NCBI GenBank assembly: GCA_036518215.1
Contig: DATDNP010000031.1
Span: 1 to 28,933, forward strand
Source of the DNA: CF-39 sp036518215
Lineage (GTDB): Bacteria > Chloroflexota > Limnocylindria > P2-11E
Length of the DNA stretch: 28,933 nucleotides
Direction: 5' to 3'
The notes under the pieces are model-generated. The model worked only from the letters and a program-made list of their open reading frames with translations. It had not been told where the DNA came from and ran no database searches. Made by a program: the position numbers and the translations under genes. How positions within the stretch are numbered: position 1 is the first letter of the stretch; every line of letters starts with the position of its first letter. Below are positions 6,946 to 13,924 of the stretch, in pieces.

Positions 6946-6976
6946 CCGGGGCGGTCCGTGGCCCGGACCGCCCCGG
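6946..6976 (+). terminator. Perfect 13-bp stem-loop between the TasA-like gene and sipW
   Basis: CCGGGGCGGTCCG and its exact complement are separated by a 5-nt loop, starting 12 nt after the stop codon. There is no T-run, so it could act as a partial terminator or as a 3' stabilising structure that keeps the upstream message abundant relative to the peptidase. AAGGAG for the next gene lies just beyond it. Confidence 0.65.
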
Positions 6977-7006
6977 CCCTCCATCAAGAAAGAAAGGAGC
7001 ACGGAG

Positions 7007-7624
7007 ATGACGAAGACCCTCGGGACGATCCTCCAGGCGATCCTCTTCGGTCTTCTCTTCGTGCTCTGCGTGGCGTTCGTGGCGATCCGCGTCGCCGGCT
7101 TCGGCAGCTTCGTCGTGACGGGCGGCTCGATGGAGCCGACGATCCACAAGGGATCGCTCGTGCTCGTCCAGCCGGTCTCCCCGTCGGCCGTGAAGCTCGG
7201 CGACGTCATCACGTTCCAGCAGTACGACCAGACCACGACCCACCGCGTCATGTCGGTCGCGGAGACGGCCGAGGGCCTCGCATTCATGACGAAGGGCGAC
7301 GCGAACAGCGTGGCGGACCCGGAGGCGAAGACGTTCCCCGGGCAGGTGGGCATCGTCCGCTTCGCGATCCCGGTCGCCGGCTACGCGATCGTGTACGTCC
7401 AGGCGTACTGGCGGCTCGCGCTCAGCCTCATCGCCGCGATCGTCTTCTTCACCTGCGCGGGGATCCTCGTCTTCCGTAAGGAGCGCGTCGTCTCGCCGCA
7501 GATCCGTCCGCTCGCGCGTGTCGCACGGCGCACCGTCGCGGTGACGGTCGAGACCGACGCGGCGTGGGACGCGCACCTCGCATGGGTGCGCCGCTCGGCA
7601 CACGGACGGACGCAGGTGGCGTGA
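7007..7624 (+). CDS. sipW: Signal peptidase I, SipW/ER type (S26B)
   Basis: 205 residues. An N-terminal membrane segment (about 8-32) precedes the catalytic serine in GGSMEPTI (Ser41). The general base region reads TTTHRV (His79) rather than the Lys of ordinary bacterial LepB, followed by the KGDAN box (Asp98) and a second Asp at 104. Ser/His/Asp is the archaeal and eukaryotic ER-type arrangement shared by Bacillus SipW. A second membrane segment lies at about 135-160 and the C-terminus is basic. It is predicted to cleave the signal peptides of the two flanking substrates outside the membrane. Start: ATG with AAGGAG nearby. Its stop overlaps an in-frame GTG of the next gene (GTGA), so translation is probably coupled. 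Confidence 0.92.
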   Translation: MTKTLGTILQAILFGLLFVLCVAFVAIRVAGFGSFVVTGGSMEPTIHKGSLVLVQPVSPSAVKLGDVITFQQYDQTTTHRVMSVAETAEGLAFMTKGDANSVADPEAKTFPGQVGIVRFAIPVAGYAIVYVQAYWRLALSLIAAIVFFTCAGILVFRKERVVSPQIRPLARVARRTVAVTVETDAAWDAHLAWVRRSAHGRTQVA

Positions 7625-7626
7625 CG

Positions 7627-8682
7627 ATGCCGAGGGGGAGCGCGATACCGCACGTGAGCGACCGCCTGCTGGTGGTCGCCTTCGTCGTATTCGTGACGAT
7701 CGCGCTCGCGGCGGCCGTCTCGGTGAACACGGGCGCGTCGCTCACCGCGTCGACCTCGAACCTGAACAACACGTTCGGCACGCTCACGGTCCAGCCCCCG
7801 GCCTCGCAGAACGCGACGACCTCGGGCGTCGGCGGCGCGGTGAACCTGTCATGGACCGCGACGCCGACGGCGCCGGGCGCGGGTCACACGCTCAGCTACC
7901 TCGTGCTGCGCGGGCCGGTCGGCGGTCCGTACACGCAGGTCGGCTCGACGACCTCGCTCACGTACTCGGACACGCCGCCGGCGGACGGCACCTATCAGTA
8001 CGTCATCGAGGCGCAGGTCAGCGGCGGCGGCTCATTCACCAGCGGCAACAGCGCCGCGCAGAGCGGCGTGTCCGACCGCCTCGCGCCGACCACGTCGATC
8101 GCGTGCAACGGTGCCGCGTGCGGCGCCGGCTGGTACACCGCCGCGGTCTCCGTCACCGTGAGCGGGACGGACACGGGCAGCGGCATGGGCTCCGTGACGC
8201 GCAACGTCGACGCCGGTGGACAGGTTTCGACGGCGGGATCGAGCGTGACCTTCAGCGTGAGCGGTGACAGCACCGGGCACACGGCCCAGTACTTCGGGAC
8301 CGATGCGGCCGGCAACACGAGCACGCCGGCGACGCAGATGATCAAGATCGACGGCACCGCGCCCACCGCGGCGACGGCGCTCGTCGCGGCGGGCGGCGCG
8401 AATGGCAGCCCCGTGACGGTCGATCTCACGTGGACCGCCGGCACCGACGCGACGAGCGGCGTCTCGGGCTACGAAGTGCGCTGGACGAACGCCGGCGCGA
8501 GCCCCTGCCCGGCGCAGAACACGACGAACTATCCCAACAGCGCGACGGTCGGCGCGGTGACGGCGTACTCGATCAGCGGACTGACGAATGGCTCCTTCTA
8601 CTGCGCGTACCTCGTGACGATCGATAACGCCGGCAACCGCAGCGCGAATTCCGCCGTGGCGGGACCGACGAAGGCGAAGTAA
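7627..8682 (+). CDS. Secreted fibronectin/Ig-like repeat protein with SipW-type signal
   Basis: 351 residues. The N-terminus has a hydrophobic segment (14-33) followed by GASLTASTSNLNNTF (36-50), closely matching the SipW-processing region of the TasA-like protein two genes upstream. A fibronectin type III-like domain (about 60-145) is followed by an Ig-like segment with two cysteines in a CNGAACGAGWY pattern (about 150-240) and another fibronectin-like domain (about 250-345) with NAGNRSANS near the end. It has no sorting motif or membrane tail. It is probably an exported surface or matrix protein associated with the TasA-like fibre. ATG 7627 has AGGTGG 7 nt upstream; an in-frame GTG at 7621 overlaps the sipW stop and is the alternative start. 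Confidence 0.82.
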   Translation: MPRGSAIPHVSDRLLVVAFVVFVTIALAAAVSVNTGASLTASTSNLNNTFGTLTVQPPASQNATTSGVGGAVNLSWTATPTAPGAGHTLSYLVLRGPVGGPYTQVGSTTSLTYSDTPPADGTYQYVIEAQVSGGGSFTSGNSAAQSGVSDRLAPTTSIACNGAACGAGWYTAAVSVTVSGTDTGSGMGSVTRNVDAGGQVSTAGSSVTFSVSGDSTGHTAQYFGTDAAGNTSTPATQMIKIDGTAPTAATALVAAGGANGSPVTVDLTWTAGTDATSGVSGYEVRWTNAGASPCPAQNTTNYPNSATVGAVTAYSISGLTNGSFYCAYLVTIDNAGNRSANSAVAGPTKAK

Positions 8683-8698
8683 GCGCGCGGGTCGCCGG

Positions 8699-8704
8699 TA
8701 TGAT
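8699..8704 (+). promoter_or_regulatory. Possible leaderless -10 element (TATGAT)
   Basis: TATGAT ends 5 nt before the GTG at 8710 and 8 nt before the in-frame TTG at 8713. The 8-nt spacing seen at purA and at 23473 would favour the TTG. Confidence 0.4.
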
Positions 8705-8709
8705 GCCGC

Positions 8710-9246
8710 GTGTTGGACGGGTACCACCCAGAGGAGTGGCACGACTTCTTCCTTCTTGCCGGGAGCGCGTCGGCTGCGCTCGCGGGTCTCGTGTTCGTCG
8801 CGATCACCCTCCACCTTCGCGCGATCACGGCGCATCCCGGCCATCGGCATCGCGCCCGTACGGTGCTTGCGTCCCTCGGACACATCCTCATCGCATCGCT
8901 CGTCATGCTCATTCCCGTCTTCGACCGGGTCGCGGCAGGCAGCGCGCTCGTGGTGGCCGCTGGATGGCTCCTGTACGAGACGATCAGGAGCTCGATACGG
9001 ATCGTGCCGGTCATGCGTCGCTGGCGTCGCGATCCCGTCGCGCGCACGATCGCTGTCCGCACGATGGTCGGCGATCTATCCATGCTCGTGGGATTCATCG
9101 GGGCGTTCCTCGTGATCGCAAGTGGCGGGCTCGGCCTCGTGCTCGTGGCCCTCGACATGATCGTGCGGTTCGGCCTCGCCGTCGCCGGAGCATGGCTCCT
9201 CGCCGTCGCCGTCGCCGAAGATCCGCAGGTGCAGACCTCGTCGTAG
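8710..9246 (+). CDS. Integral membrane protein of unknown function
   Basis: 178 residues with about five hydrophobic segments (roughly 13-36, 50-72, 75-92, 120-138, 140-168) and basic loops (RRWRRDPVAR). The N-terminus HPEEWHDFFLLAG followed by AALAGLVFVAITLHLRAI resembles a widespread bacterial family of small multi-pass proteins that begin with a Trp-x2-Phe pattern. I cannot name a function. No enzyme motif is visible. It sits between the surface locus and the purine run and has its own TATGAT hexamer, so it is probably transcribed separately. The start may be GTG 8710 or TTG 8713. Confidence 0.7.
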   Translation: MLDGYHPEEWHDFFLLAGSASAALAGLVFVAITLHLRAITAHPGHRHRARTVLASLGHILIASLVMLIPVFDRVAAGSALVVAAGWLLYETIRSSIRIVPVMRRWRRDPVARTIAVRTMVGDLSMLVGFIGAFLVIASGGLGLVLVALDMIVRFGLAVAGAWLLAVAVAEDPQVQTSS

Positions 9247-9266
9247 TCGACGAGCGCCGTCCCCGT

Positions 9267-9272
9267 TACAAT
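9267..9272 (+). promoter_or_regulatory. Probable -10 element of the guaB-led purine operon (TACAAT)
   Basis: TACAAT is one of the best -10 matches in the window. Six nucleotides downstream is an ATG that opens a 5-codon reading frame ending on the guaB start. The gap after the preceding gene is only 46 nt, leaving no room for a purine riboswitch. Confidence 0.5.
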
Positions 9273-9278
9273 TCCGCG

Positions 9279-9296
9279 ATGGGGGCGCGGAAGTGA
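9279..9296 (+). CDS. Five-codon leader ORF overlapping the guaB start
   Basis: ATG opens a reading frame encoding Met-Gly-Ala-Arg-Lys and a TGA whose first two bases are also the last two of the guaB GTG start (GTGA). It starts 6 nt after TACAAT and so could be translated as a leaderless ORF that delivers ribosomes to guaB. It may equally be chance, with GGGGG inside it serving as the guaB ribosome binding site. Confidence 0.3.
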   Translation: MGARK

Positions 9297-10396
9297 CCGG
9301 CGAAGAGAAGTTCGGAACCGAAGGTCTCGCCTTCGACGACGTCCTCCTCATCCCCGCCCGTAGCGACATCCTCCCCACGCAGGTCTCCACCAGAACGCTC
9401 CTCACGCGCGAGCTCGCGCTCGACATCCCGATCCTCTCCGCCGCGATGGACACGGTCACCGAGGCGCGGATGGCGATCGCGATCGCTCGTCTCGGCGGCC
9501 TCGGCGTGCTCCACCGCAACCTCACCGTCGACGAGCAGGCGCGGCAAGTGCGCGAATGCAAGGCCGCGGGCGTTCGCGTCGGAGCGGCCGTGGGCGTATC
9601 CGGAGACGCGGACGATCGGGTCGCGGCCCTCGTCGCGGCGGGCGTCGACGTCGTCTTCGTCGACACCGCGCACGGGCATTCCGGCGCCGTCATCCGCATG
9701 GTCGAGAAGGTGAAGGCCCGTCATCGCGTGCAGGTCGTCGGCGGGAACGTCGCGACCGCGGCGGGTGCCGAGGAGCTCATCGCCGCCGGCGCCGACGGTG
9801 TGAAGGTGGGCATGGGGCCCGGCGCGATCTGCACCACGCGCATCGTCGCCGGTGCCGGGATGCCGCAGATCACCGCGATCTACGACTGCGCGAACGCCGC
9901 GGCGAAGGCCGGCGTCCCGATCTGCGCCGACGGCGGGATCCAGCACTCCGGCGACATCGCGAAGGCGATCGGCGCTGGCGCGCACACCGTCATGCTCGGC
10001 GGCCTTCTTGCCGGCACGGACGAGTCGCCGGGCGAGGTCATCCCGAGCGATGGCGGCAGCTTCAAGTCGTACCGGGGGATGGGCTCGATGGGCGCGATGC
10101 AGGCACGGCAGACGAGCCGCGACCGCTACGGCCAGGGCGACGTCGCCGAATTCAGCAAGCTCGTGCCCGAGGGGATCGAGGGTCGCGTTCCCGCGCGCGG
10201 TCCGCTCGCGCCGTTCGTGCATCAGCTCGTCGGTGGCCTGCGCGCGGGCATGGGCTACGCCGGCGCGGCGACGATCGAGGATCTGCGCACGAAGGCGCGC
10301 TTCGTGCGGATCTCAGGTGCGGGTCTTCGCGAGTCGCATCCCCACGACGTGCAGATCACTGTCGAGGCGCCCAACTACAGGGTCGGTACGCGATAA
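9293..10396 (+). CDS. guaB: IMP dehydrogenase GuaB lacking CBS domains
   Basis: 367 residues, against about 490 for the usual enzyme. It oxidises IMP to XMP with NAD, the committed step to GMP; guaA follows 7 nt later. The TIM-barrel landmarks are intact: FDDVLLIPA, SAAMDTVTE, VDTAHGHS, the catalytic loop GPGAICTTR with Cys180, ADGGIQHSG, and the flap SRDRYGQ. After the segment HRNLTVDEQARQV (74-86), where two CBS (Bateman) domains normally start, only about 10 residues precede VGAAVGV. The regulatory module is therefore cleanly absent, as in Borrelia and Cryptosporidium IMPDH. In the family, CBS domains mediate nucleotide-dependent oligomer control, so that form of feedback is probably lost. 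GTG start, overlapped by a 5-codon leader ORF. Confidence 0.96.
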   Translation: MTGEEKFGTEGLAFDDVLLIPARSDILPTQVSTRTLLTRELALDIPILSAAMDTVTEARMAIAIARLGGLGVLHRNLTVDEQARQVRECKAAGVRVGAAVGVSGDADDRVAALVAAGVDVVFVDTAHGHSGAVIRMVEKVKARHRVQVVGGNVATAAGAEELIAAGADGVKVGMGPGAICTTRIVAGAGMPQITAIYDCANAAAKAGVPICADGGIQHSGDIAKAIGAGAHTVMLGGLLAGTDESPGEVIPSDGGSFKSYRGMGSMGAMQARQTSRDRYGQGDVAEFSKLVPEGIEGRVPARGPLAPFVHQLVGGLRAGMGYAGAATIEDLRTKARFVRISGAGLRESHPHDVQITVEAPNYRVGTR

Positions 10397-10403
10397 TCAA
10401 TAG

Positions 10404-12008
10404 GTGAGCGCGCCGGACGCCCGCCTCCGAAGGACGGAGGGGGAGTCCGCCCCGCAGACGCGCGCCACCATCGCGATCCTCGATTACGGCTCCCAGTACA
10501 CACAGCTCATCGCGCGACGCGTCCGCGAGTCGCGCGTGTACTGCGAGATCTTCCCGCACGACGTCACTGCCGACGAGCTCGCGCGCAGGGGCGTCGTCGG
10601 CGTGATCCTCTCGGGCGGACCGTCGAGCGTGTACGACAAGGACGCGCCGGGGATAGACGCCGCCGTCCTCGACGGTCGGTTCCCGGTCCTCGGCATCTGC
10701 TACGGCATGCATCTCATGGCCCACGTCCTTGGCGGCGAGGTCGCCCCCGAGGGAAAGCGCGAGTTCGGCCCCGCCACCGTTGAGATCTCCGACCAGTCGG
10801 GCATCTTCGAAGGCCTCGGACATACCGAGCGCGCGTGGATGAGCCACGGCGACACGGTCCGGCGGCTTCCGCGTGGCTTCCACGGCGTCGCGACCACCGA
10901 TCGCCTCCCGCACGCCGCGATGAGCGACGGCGCGCGCCGGTTCGGCGTGCAGTTCCACCCCGAGGTCATGCACACGCCGCGCGGTGCGGAGGTGCTGCGC
11001 AACTTCCTGTATCGCGTCTGCGGATGCGAGGGCGACTGGACGCCCGCCGCGTTCGTCGAGGAAGCGGTCGCGGAGCTTCGCCGCGCCATCGGCGAGCGTC
11101 ATGCGATCTGCGCCCTCTCCGGCGGCGTCGATTCCGCCGTCGCCGCCGCGCTCGTCGCGAAGGCGATCGGCGATCGACTCACCTGCGTGTTCATCGACCA
11201 CGGTCTGCTGCGCGCGGGCGAGGCCGACCAGGTCGTCGCGACGTTCGGCACCCGTCTTCGTCTCGTGCATGTCGACGCGTCGGATCGTTTTTTGTCGCGT
11301 CTGCGCGACGTCGCCGATCCCGAGCGCAAGCGCGCGATCATCGGCGAGGAGTTCATCCGGAGCTTCGAGGACCAGGCGAAGAAGATGGGACTCCTGGCCG
11401 ACGCGCGCGGCGAGAAGGCGCTCCTCGTGCAGGGCACCATCTACCCCGACGTCATCGAGTCGAAGAGCCGCGATTCGAAGACGAGCGCGCGCATCAAGAC
11501 GCATCACAACGTCGGCGGCCTGCCCGAGGTCATGGACCTCGAGGTCGTCGAGCCGCTCCGGCGGCTCTTCAAGGACGAGGTGCGCCGCGTCGGTGCCGAG
11601 CTCGCGATCCCCGAGGACATCTTGTGGCGCCATCCGTTCCCGGGCCCCGGGCTCGCCGTGCGCGTCATCGGCCCCGTCACGAAGGAGCGCCTCGACGTGC
11701 TGCGTCGCGCCGACGCGATCTTCCTCGAGGAGCTGCGTGCGGCCGACCTGTATCGCTCGATCGCGCAGGCGTTCGCCGTGCTCACACCGGTGCAGAGCGT
11801 CGGCGTCATGGGTGACTACCGCACGTACGGGTCGCTCGTCGCGCTCCGCGCCGTCACCACGGAAGACTTCATGACCGCCGACTGGGCGCGCATCCCGTAC
11901 GACGTGCTCGCGCGCATCAGCGCGCGCATCGTGAATGAGATCCCCCAGGTGAACCGCGTCGTGTACGACGTGAGCTCAAAGCCGCCGGCCACGATCGAAT
12001 GGGAGTGA
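10404..12008 (+). CDS. guaA: GMP synthase (glutamine-hydrolysing) GuaA
   Basis: 534 residues. It converts XMP to GMP using ATP and glutamine-derived ammonia. The N-terminal class I amidotransferase domain has ILDYGSQYTQLIARR, the nucleophile Cys99 in GICYGMH, and the His/Glu pair in FHPEVMHT. The ATP pyrophosphatase domain starts with the PP-loop SGGVDS at 239-244, and the dimerisation domain ends with the conserved PPATIEWE. The GTG start adds about 20 residues before ATIAILDYG. GATAAT spanning the guaB stop (10392-10397) lies 6 nt before this GTG and could be an internal leaderless promoter; otherwise it is read with guaB. Confidence 0.97.
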   Translation: MSAPDARLRRTEGESAPQTRATIAILDYGSQYTQLIARRVRESRVYCEIFPHDVTADELARRGVVGVILSGGPSSVYDKDAPGIDAAVLDGRFPVLGICYGMHLMAHVLGGEVAPEGKREFGPATVEISDQSGIFEGLGHTERAWMSHGDTVRRLPRGFHGVATTDRLPHAAMSDGARRFGVQFHPEVMHTPRGAEVLRNFLYRVCGCEGDWTPAAFVEEAVAELRRAIGERHAICALSGGVDSAVAAALVAKAIGDRLTCVFIDHGLLRAGEADQVVATFGTRLRLVHVDASDRFLSRLRDVADPERKRAIIGEEFIRSFEDQAKKMGLLADARGEKALLVQGTIYPDVIESKSRDSKTSARIKTHHNVGGLPEVMDLEVVEPLRRLFKDEVRRVGAELAIPEDILWRHPFPGPGLAVRVIGPVTKERLDVLRRADAIFLEELRAADLYRSIAQAFAVLTPVQSVGVMGDYRTYGSLVALRAVTTEDFMTADWARIPYDVLARISARIVNEIPQVNRVVYDVSSKPPATIEWE

Positions 12009-12077
12009 CGAAGTGACCGGATGCGGGGAGCGAGCACGCCGCGCTACACCGCACCCGCGAACGGGAACGACACCGCG

Positions 12078-13448
12078 ATGAAGCGATTCAAGGAGCTCAT
12101 CGACGACGGCGCGCGGCTCCGGCGGATCATCAACGAGCAGCGGATGACGCGCACCCCCAGTCGTTCGGGAGGCGCGCCCGGTCTCAATTGTTTGGTGCTC
12201 GGTGGAGGCGGTCGCGAGTACGCGATCGCGTGGCGGCTGGCGCGGTGCGACAGCGTCGCGAGCATCGACGTCGTGCCGGGGAACGCCGGTCTCGCGCTGT
12301 TCGCGCGGGTGCTCGACTTCTCGGCGCGCGACGCGATGCGGCTGCAGCAGCACGTCGCCGCATCGCACACCGACGTCGCGATCGTCGGTCCCGACGAGCT
12401 CATCGCCGAGGGCATCGCCGATCACCTGCGGCGCGCGAGCATCGCGACGGTCGGCGCATCGCGCGACGCGTCGCGCATCGAGTGGAGCAAGACGTTCGCG
12501 AAGGAGCTCATGCGCGACGCCGGCGTGCCGACGGCGCGGTGGGAGTCGTTCCCGAGCGCCGACCATGCACGCGAGGCGCTGTCGCGCTGGCAGCCGCCGC
12601 TCGTCGTGAAGGCGGACGGCCTCGCCGCCGGGAAGGGCGTGACGGTCTGCCGCACCACCGATGAGGCTCGCGTCGCGCTCGGCACTCCGCCCACGTCCGG
12701 CGGCGCCGTCGTGATCGAAGAGGTGCTCGAGGGTGATGAGGTGAGCCTCCAGGCGCTCGTCGACGGCGAGACCGTCGTCGCCCTCGCGCCGGCGCGCGAT
12801 CACAAGCGGGTCGGCGACGGCGACACCGGACCGAACACCGGTGGGATGGGCGCTGTCTCGCCGACGACCGTGCTCCCCGACGACGAGGCGCAGCACGTCG
12901 CGGACGAGCTCATCCTCCCCATCGCACGCGCGCTCGCCGCGCGAGGGACGCCGTATCGCGGCGTCATCTTCGCCGGACTCATGCGCACGCACGGCGGCTT
13001 CCGCGTGCTCGAGTACAACGCGCGGTTCGGCGACCCCGAGGCCGAGGTGACGCTCCCGCGCATCGGCGGCGACTTCGCGAAGCTCATGCTCGCGCTCGGC
13101 GACGGGAAGCTCGCCGAGTATGTGCGCGAGCATCCCGTGCGGTTCAGCCAGCGCGCGTTCGTCGACGTCGTGCTGTGCGCCGAGGGATACCCGGCGTCGC
13201 CGAAGACGGGTGCGCGCATCGAAGGCTTCGACCGTCTGCCCGAAGGCGTGTACGCGTTCCACGGTGCGACGAAGGCTGCGCCCGGAGGTGGATTCATCAC
13301 GGGCGGCGGTCGCGTCATCCACATCGTCGCGGGTGGCGCCAACGTGGCGGAAGCACGCGAGCGCGCGTACCAGGGTGCCGAGATCATCACGTTCGAGGGC
13401 AAGTTCTATCGTTCGGATATCGCCGTGGGAGAGGTGGTCGCCGCATGA
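12078..13448 (+). CDS. purD: Phosphoribosylamine-glycine ligase PurD with N-terminal extension
   Basis: ATP-grasp enzyme of step 2 of purine synthesis: phosphoribosylamine + glycine + ATP to GAR. The conserved start of PurD (LVLGGGGREYAIAWRL) appears only about 40 residues in. Later motifs include PGNAG, KADGLAAGKGV, the metal/ATP-binding DGDTGPNTGGMG and EYNARFGDPEAE. The start is uncertain. ATG 12078 (GGGA 11 nt upstream) gives an extension beginning MKRFKELIDDGARLRR. ATG 12021 and ATG 12144 are alternatives, and TTG 12192 or GTG 12195 would give the standard length but lack a well-placed ribosome binding site. The extension uses normal GC-rich codons over most of its length, suggesting it is translated. 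The stop overlaps purE (ATGA). Confidence 0.93.
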   Translation: MKRFKELIDDGARLRRIINEQRMTRTPSRSGGAPGLNCLVLGGGGREYAIAWRLARCDSVASIDVVPGNAGLALFARVLDFSARDAMRLQQHVAASHTDVAIVGPDELIAEGIADHLRRASIATVGASRDASRIEWSKTFAKELMRDAGVPTARWESFPSADHAREALSRWQPPLVVKADGLAAGKGVTVCRTTDEARVALGTPPTSGGAVVIEEVLEGDEVSLQALVDGETVVALAPARDHKRVGDGDTGPNTGGMGAVSPTTVLPDDEAQHVADELILPIARALAARGTPYRGVIFAGLMRTHGGFRVLEYNARFGDPEAEVTLPRIGGDFAKLMLALGDGKLAEYVREHPVRFSQRAFVDVVLCAEGYPASPKTGARIEGFDRLPEGVYAFHGATKAAPGGGFITGGGRVIHIVAGGANVAEARERAYQGAEIITFEGKFYRSDIAVGEVVAA

Positions 13449-13924
13449 CGTTGCGCGTGGGGATCGTGATGGGGAGCAAGTCGGACGAGCCGGTGATGAA
13501 GCTTGCCGAGGAGACATTGCGCGGCCTCGGCGTCGAGTCCGAGACGCGCATCCTCTCGGCGCACCGCACACCGGAGGCGCTCCGCGACTGGGTGCTCGAG
13601 TCGGAGAAGCGGGGCGCGCGCGTCTTCATCGCCGGCGCGGGCGCCGCGGCGCATCTGCCCGGCGTCGTCGCCTCGATCACGACGCGTCCGGTCATCGGCG
13701 TTCCGCTCGTCGCGCCGAACGCCGTCGCGGGTGGGCTCGACGCGCTCCTTGCGATCGTGCAGATGCCGCGCGGCATCCCGGTCGCGACGGTCGCGCTCGG
13801 CGAGGCGGGCGCCGCGAACGCGGCGATCCTCGCCGCCCAGATGCTCGCGACGGGCGACGACGAGCTCGCCGGCCGCATCCGGATGATGCGCGAGGGCATG
13901 GCCGCGAAGGTGCTCGCCGGATGA
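13445..13924 (+). CDS. purE: N5-carboxyaminoimidazole ribonucleotide mutase PurE
   Basis: 159 residues, typical PurE length. Motifs: MGSKSD near the N-terminus, the catalytic SAHRTP segment, and GAGAAAHLPGV and PRGIPVATV, the latter two lining the nucleotide site. SAHRTP is the class I form, which rearranges N5-CAIR to CAIR and normally works with PurK; no purK is in this window. The start overlaps the purD stop and its own stop overlaps purB, both as ATGA, so translation is coupled through the three genes. Confidence 0.96.
   Translation: MTLRVGIVMGSKSDEPVMKLAEETLRGLGVESETRILSAHRTPEALRDWVLESEKRGARVFIAGAGAAAHLPGVVASITTRPVIGVPLVAPNAVAGGLDALLAIVQMPRGIPVATVALGEAGAANAAILAAQMLATGDDELAGRIRMMREGMAAKVLAG

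Noticed and set aside
9247..9292. Purine riboswitch before guaB
   Set aside because: The gap is only 46 nt and contains a -10 element near its middle, leaving no room for an aptamer.
12009..12077. tRNA-like sequence between guaA and purD on the minus strand
   Set aside because: A GGTGTAGCGCGG stretch recalls a D-arm, but no matching acceptor stem, anticodon arm or T-arm could be assembled.
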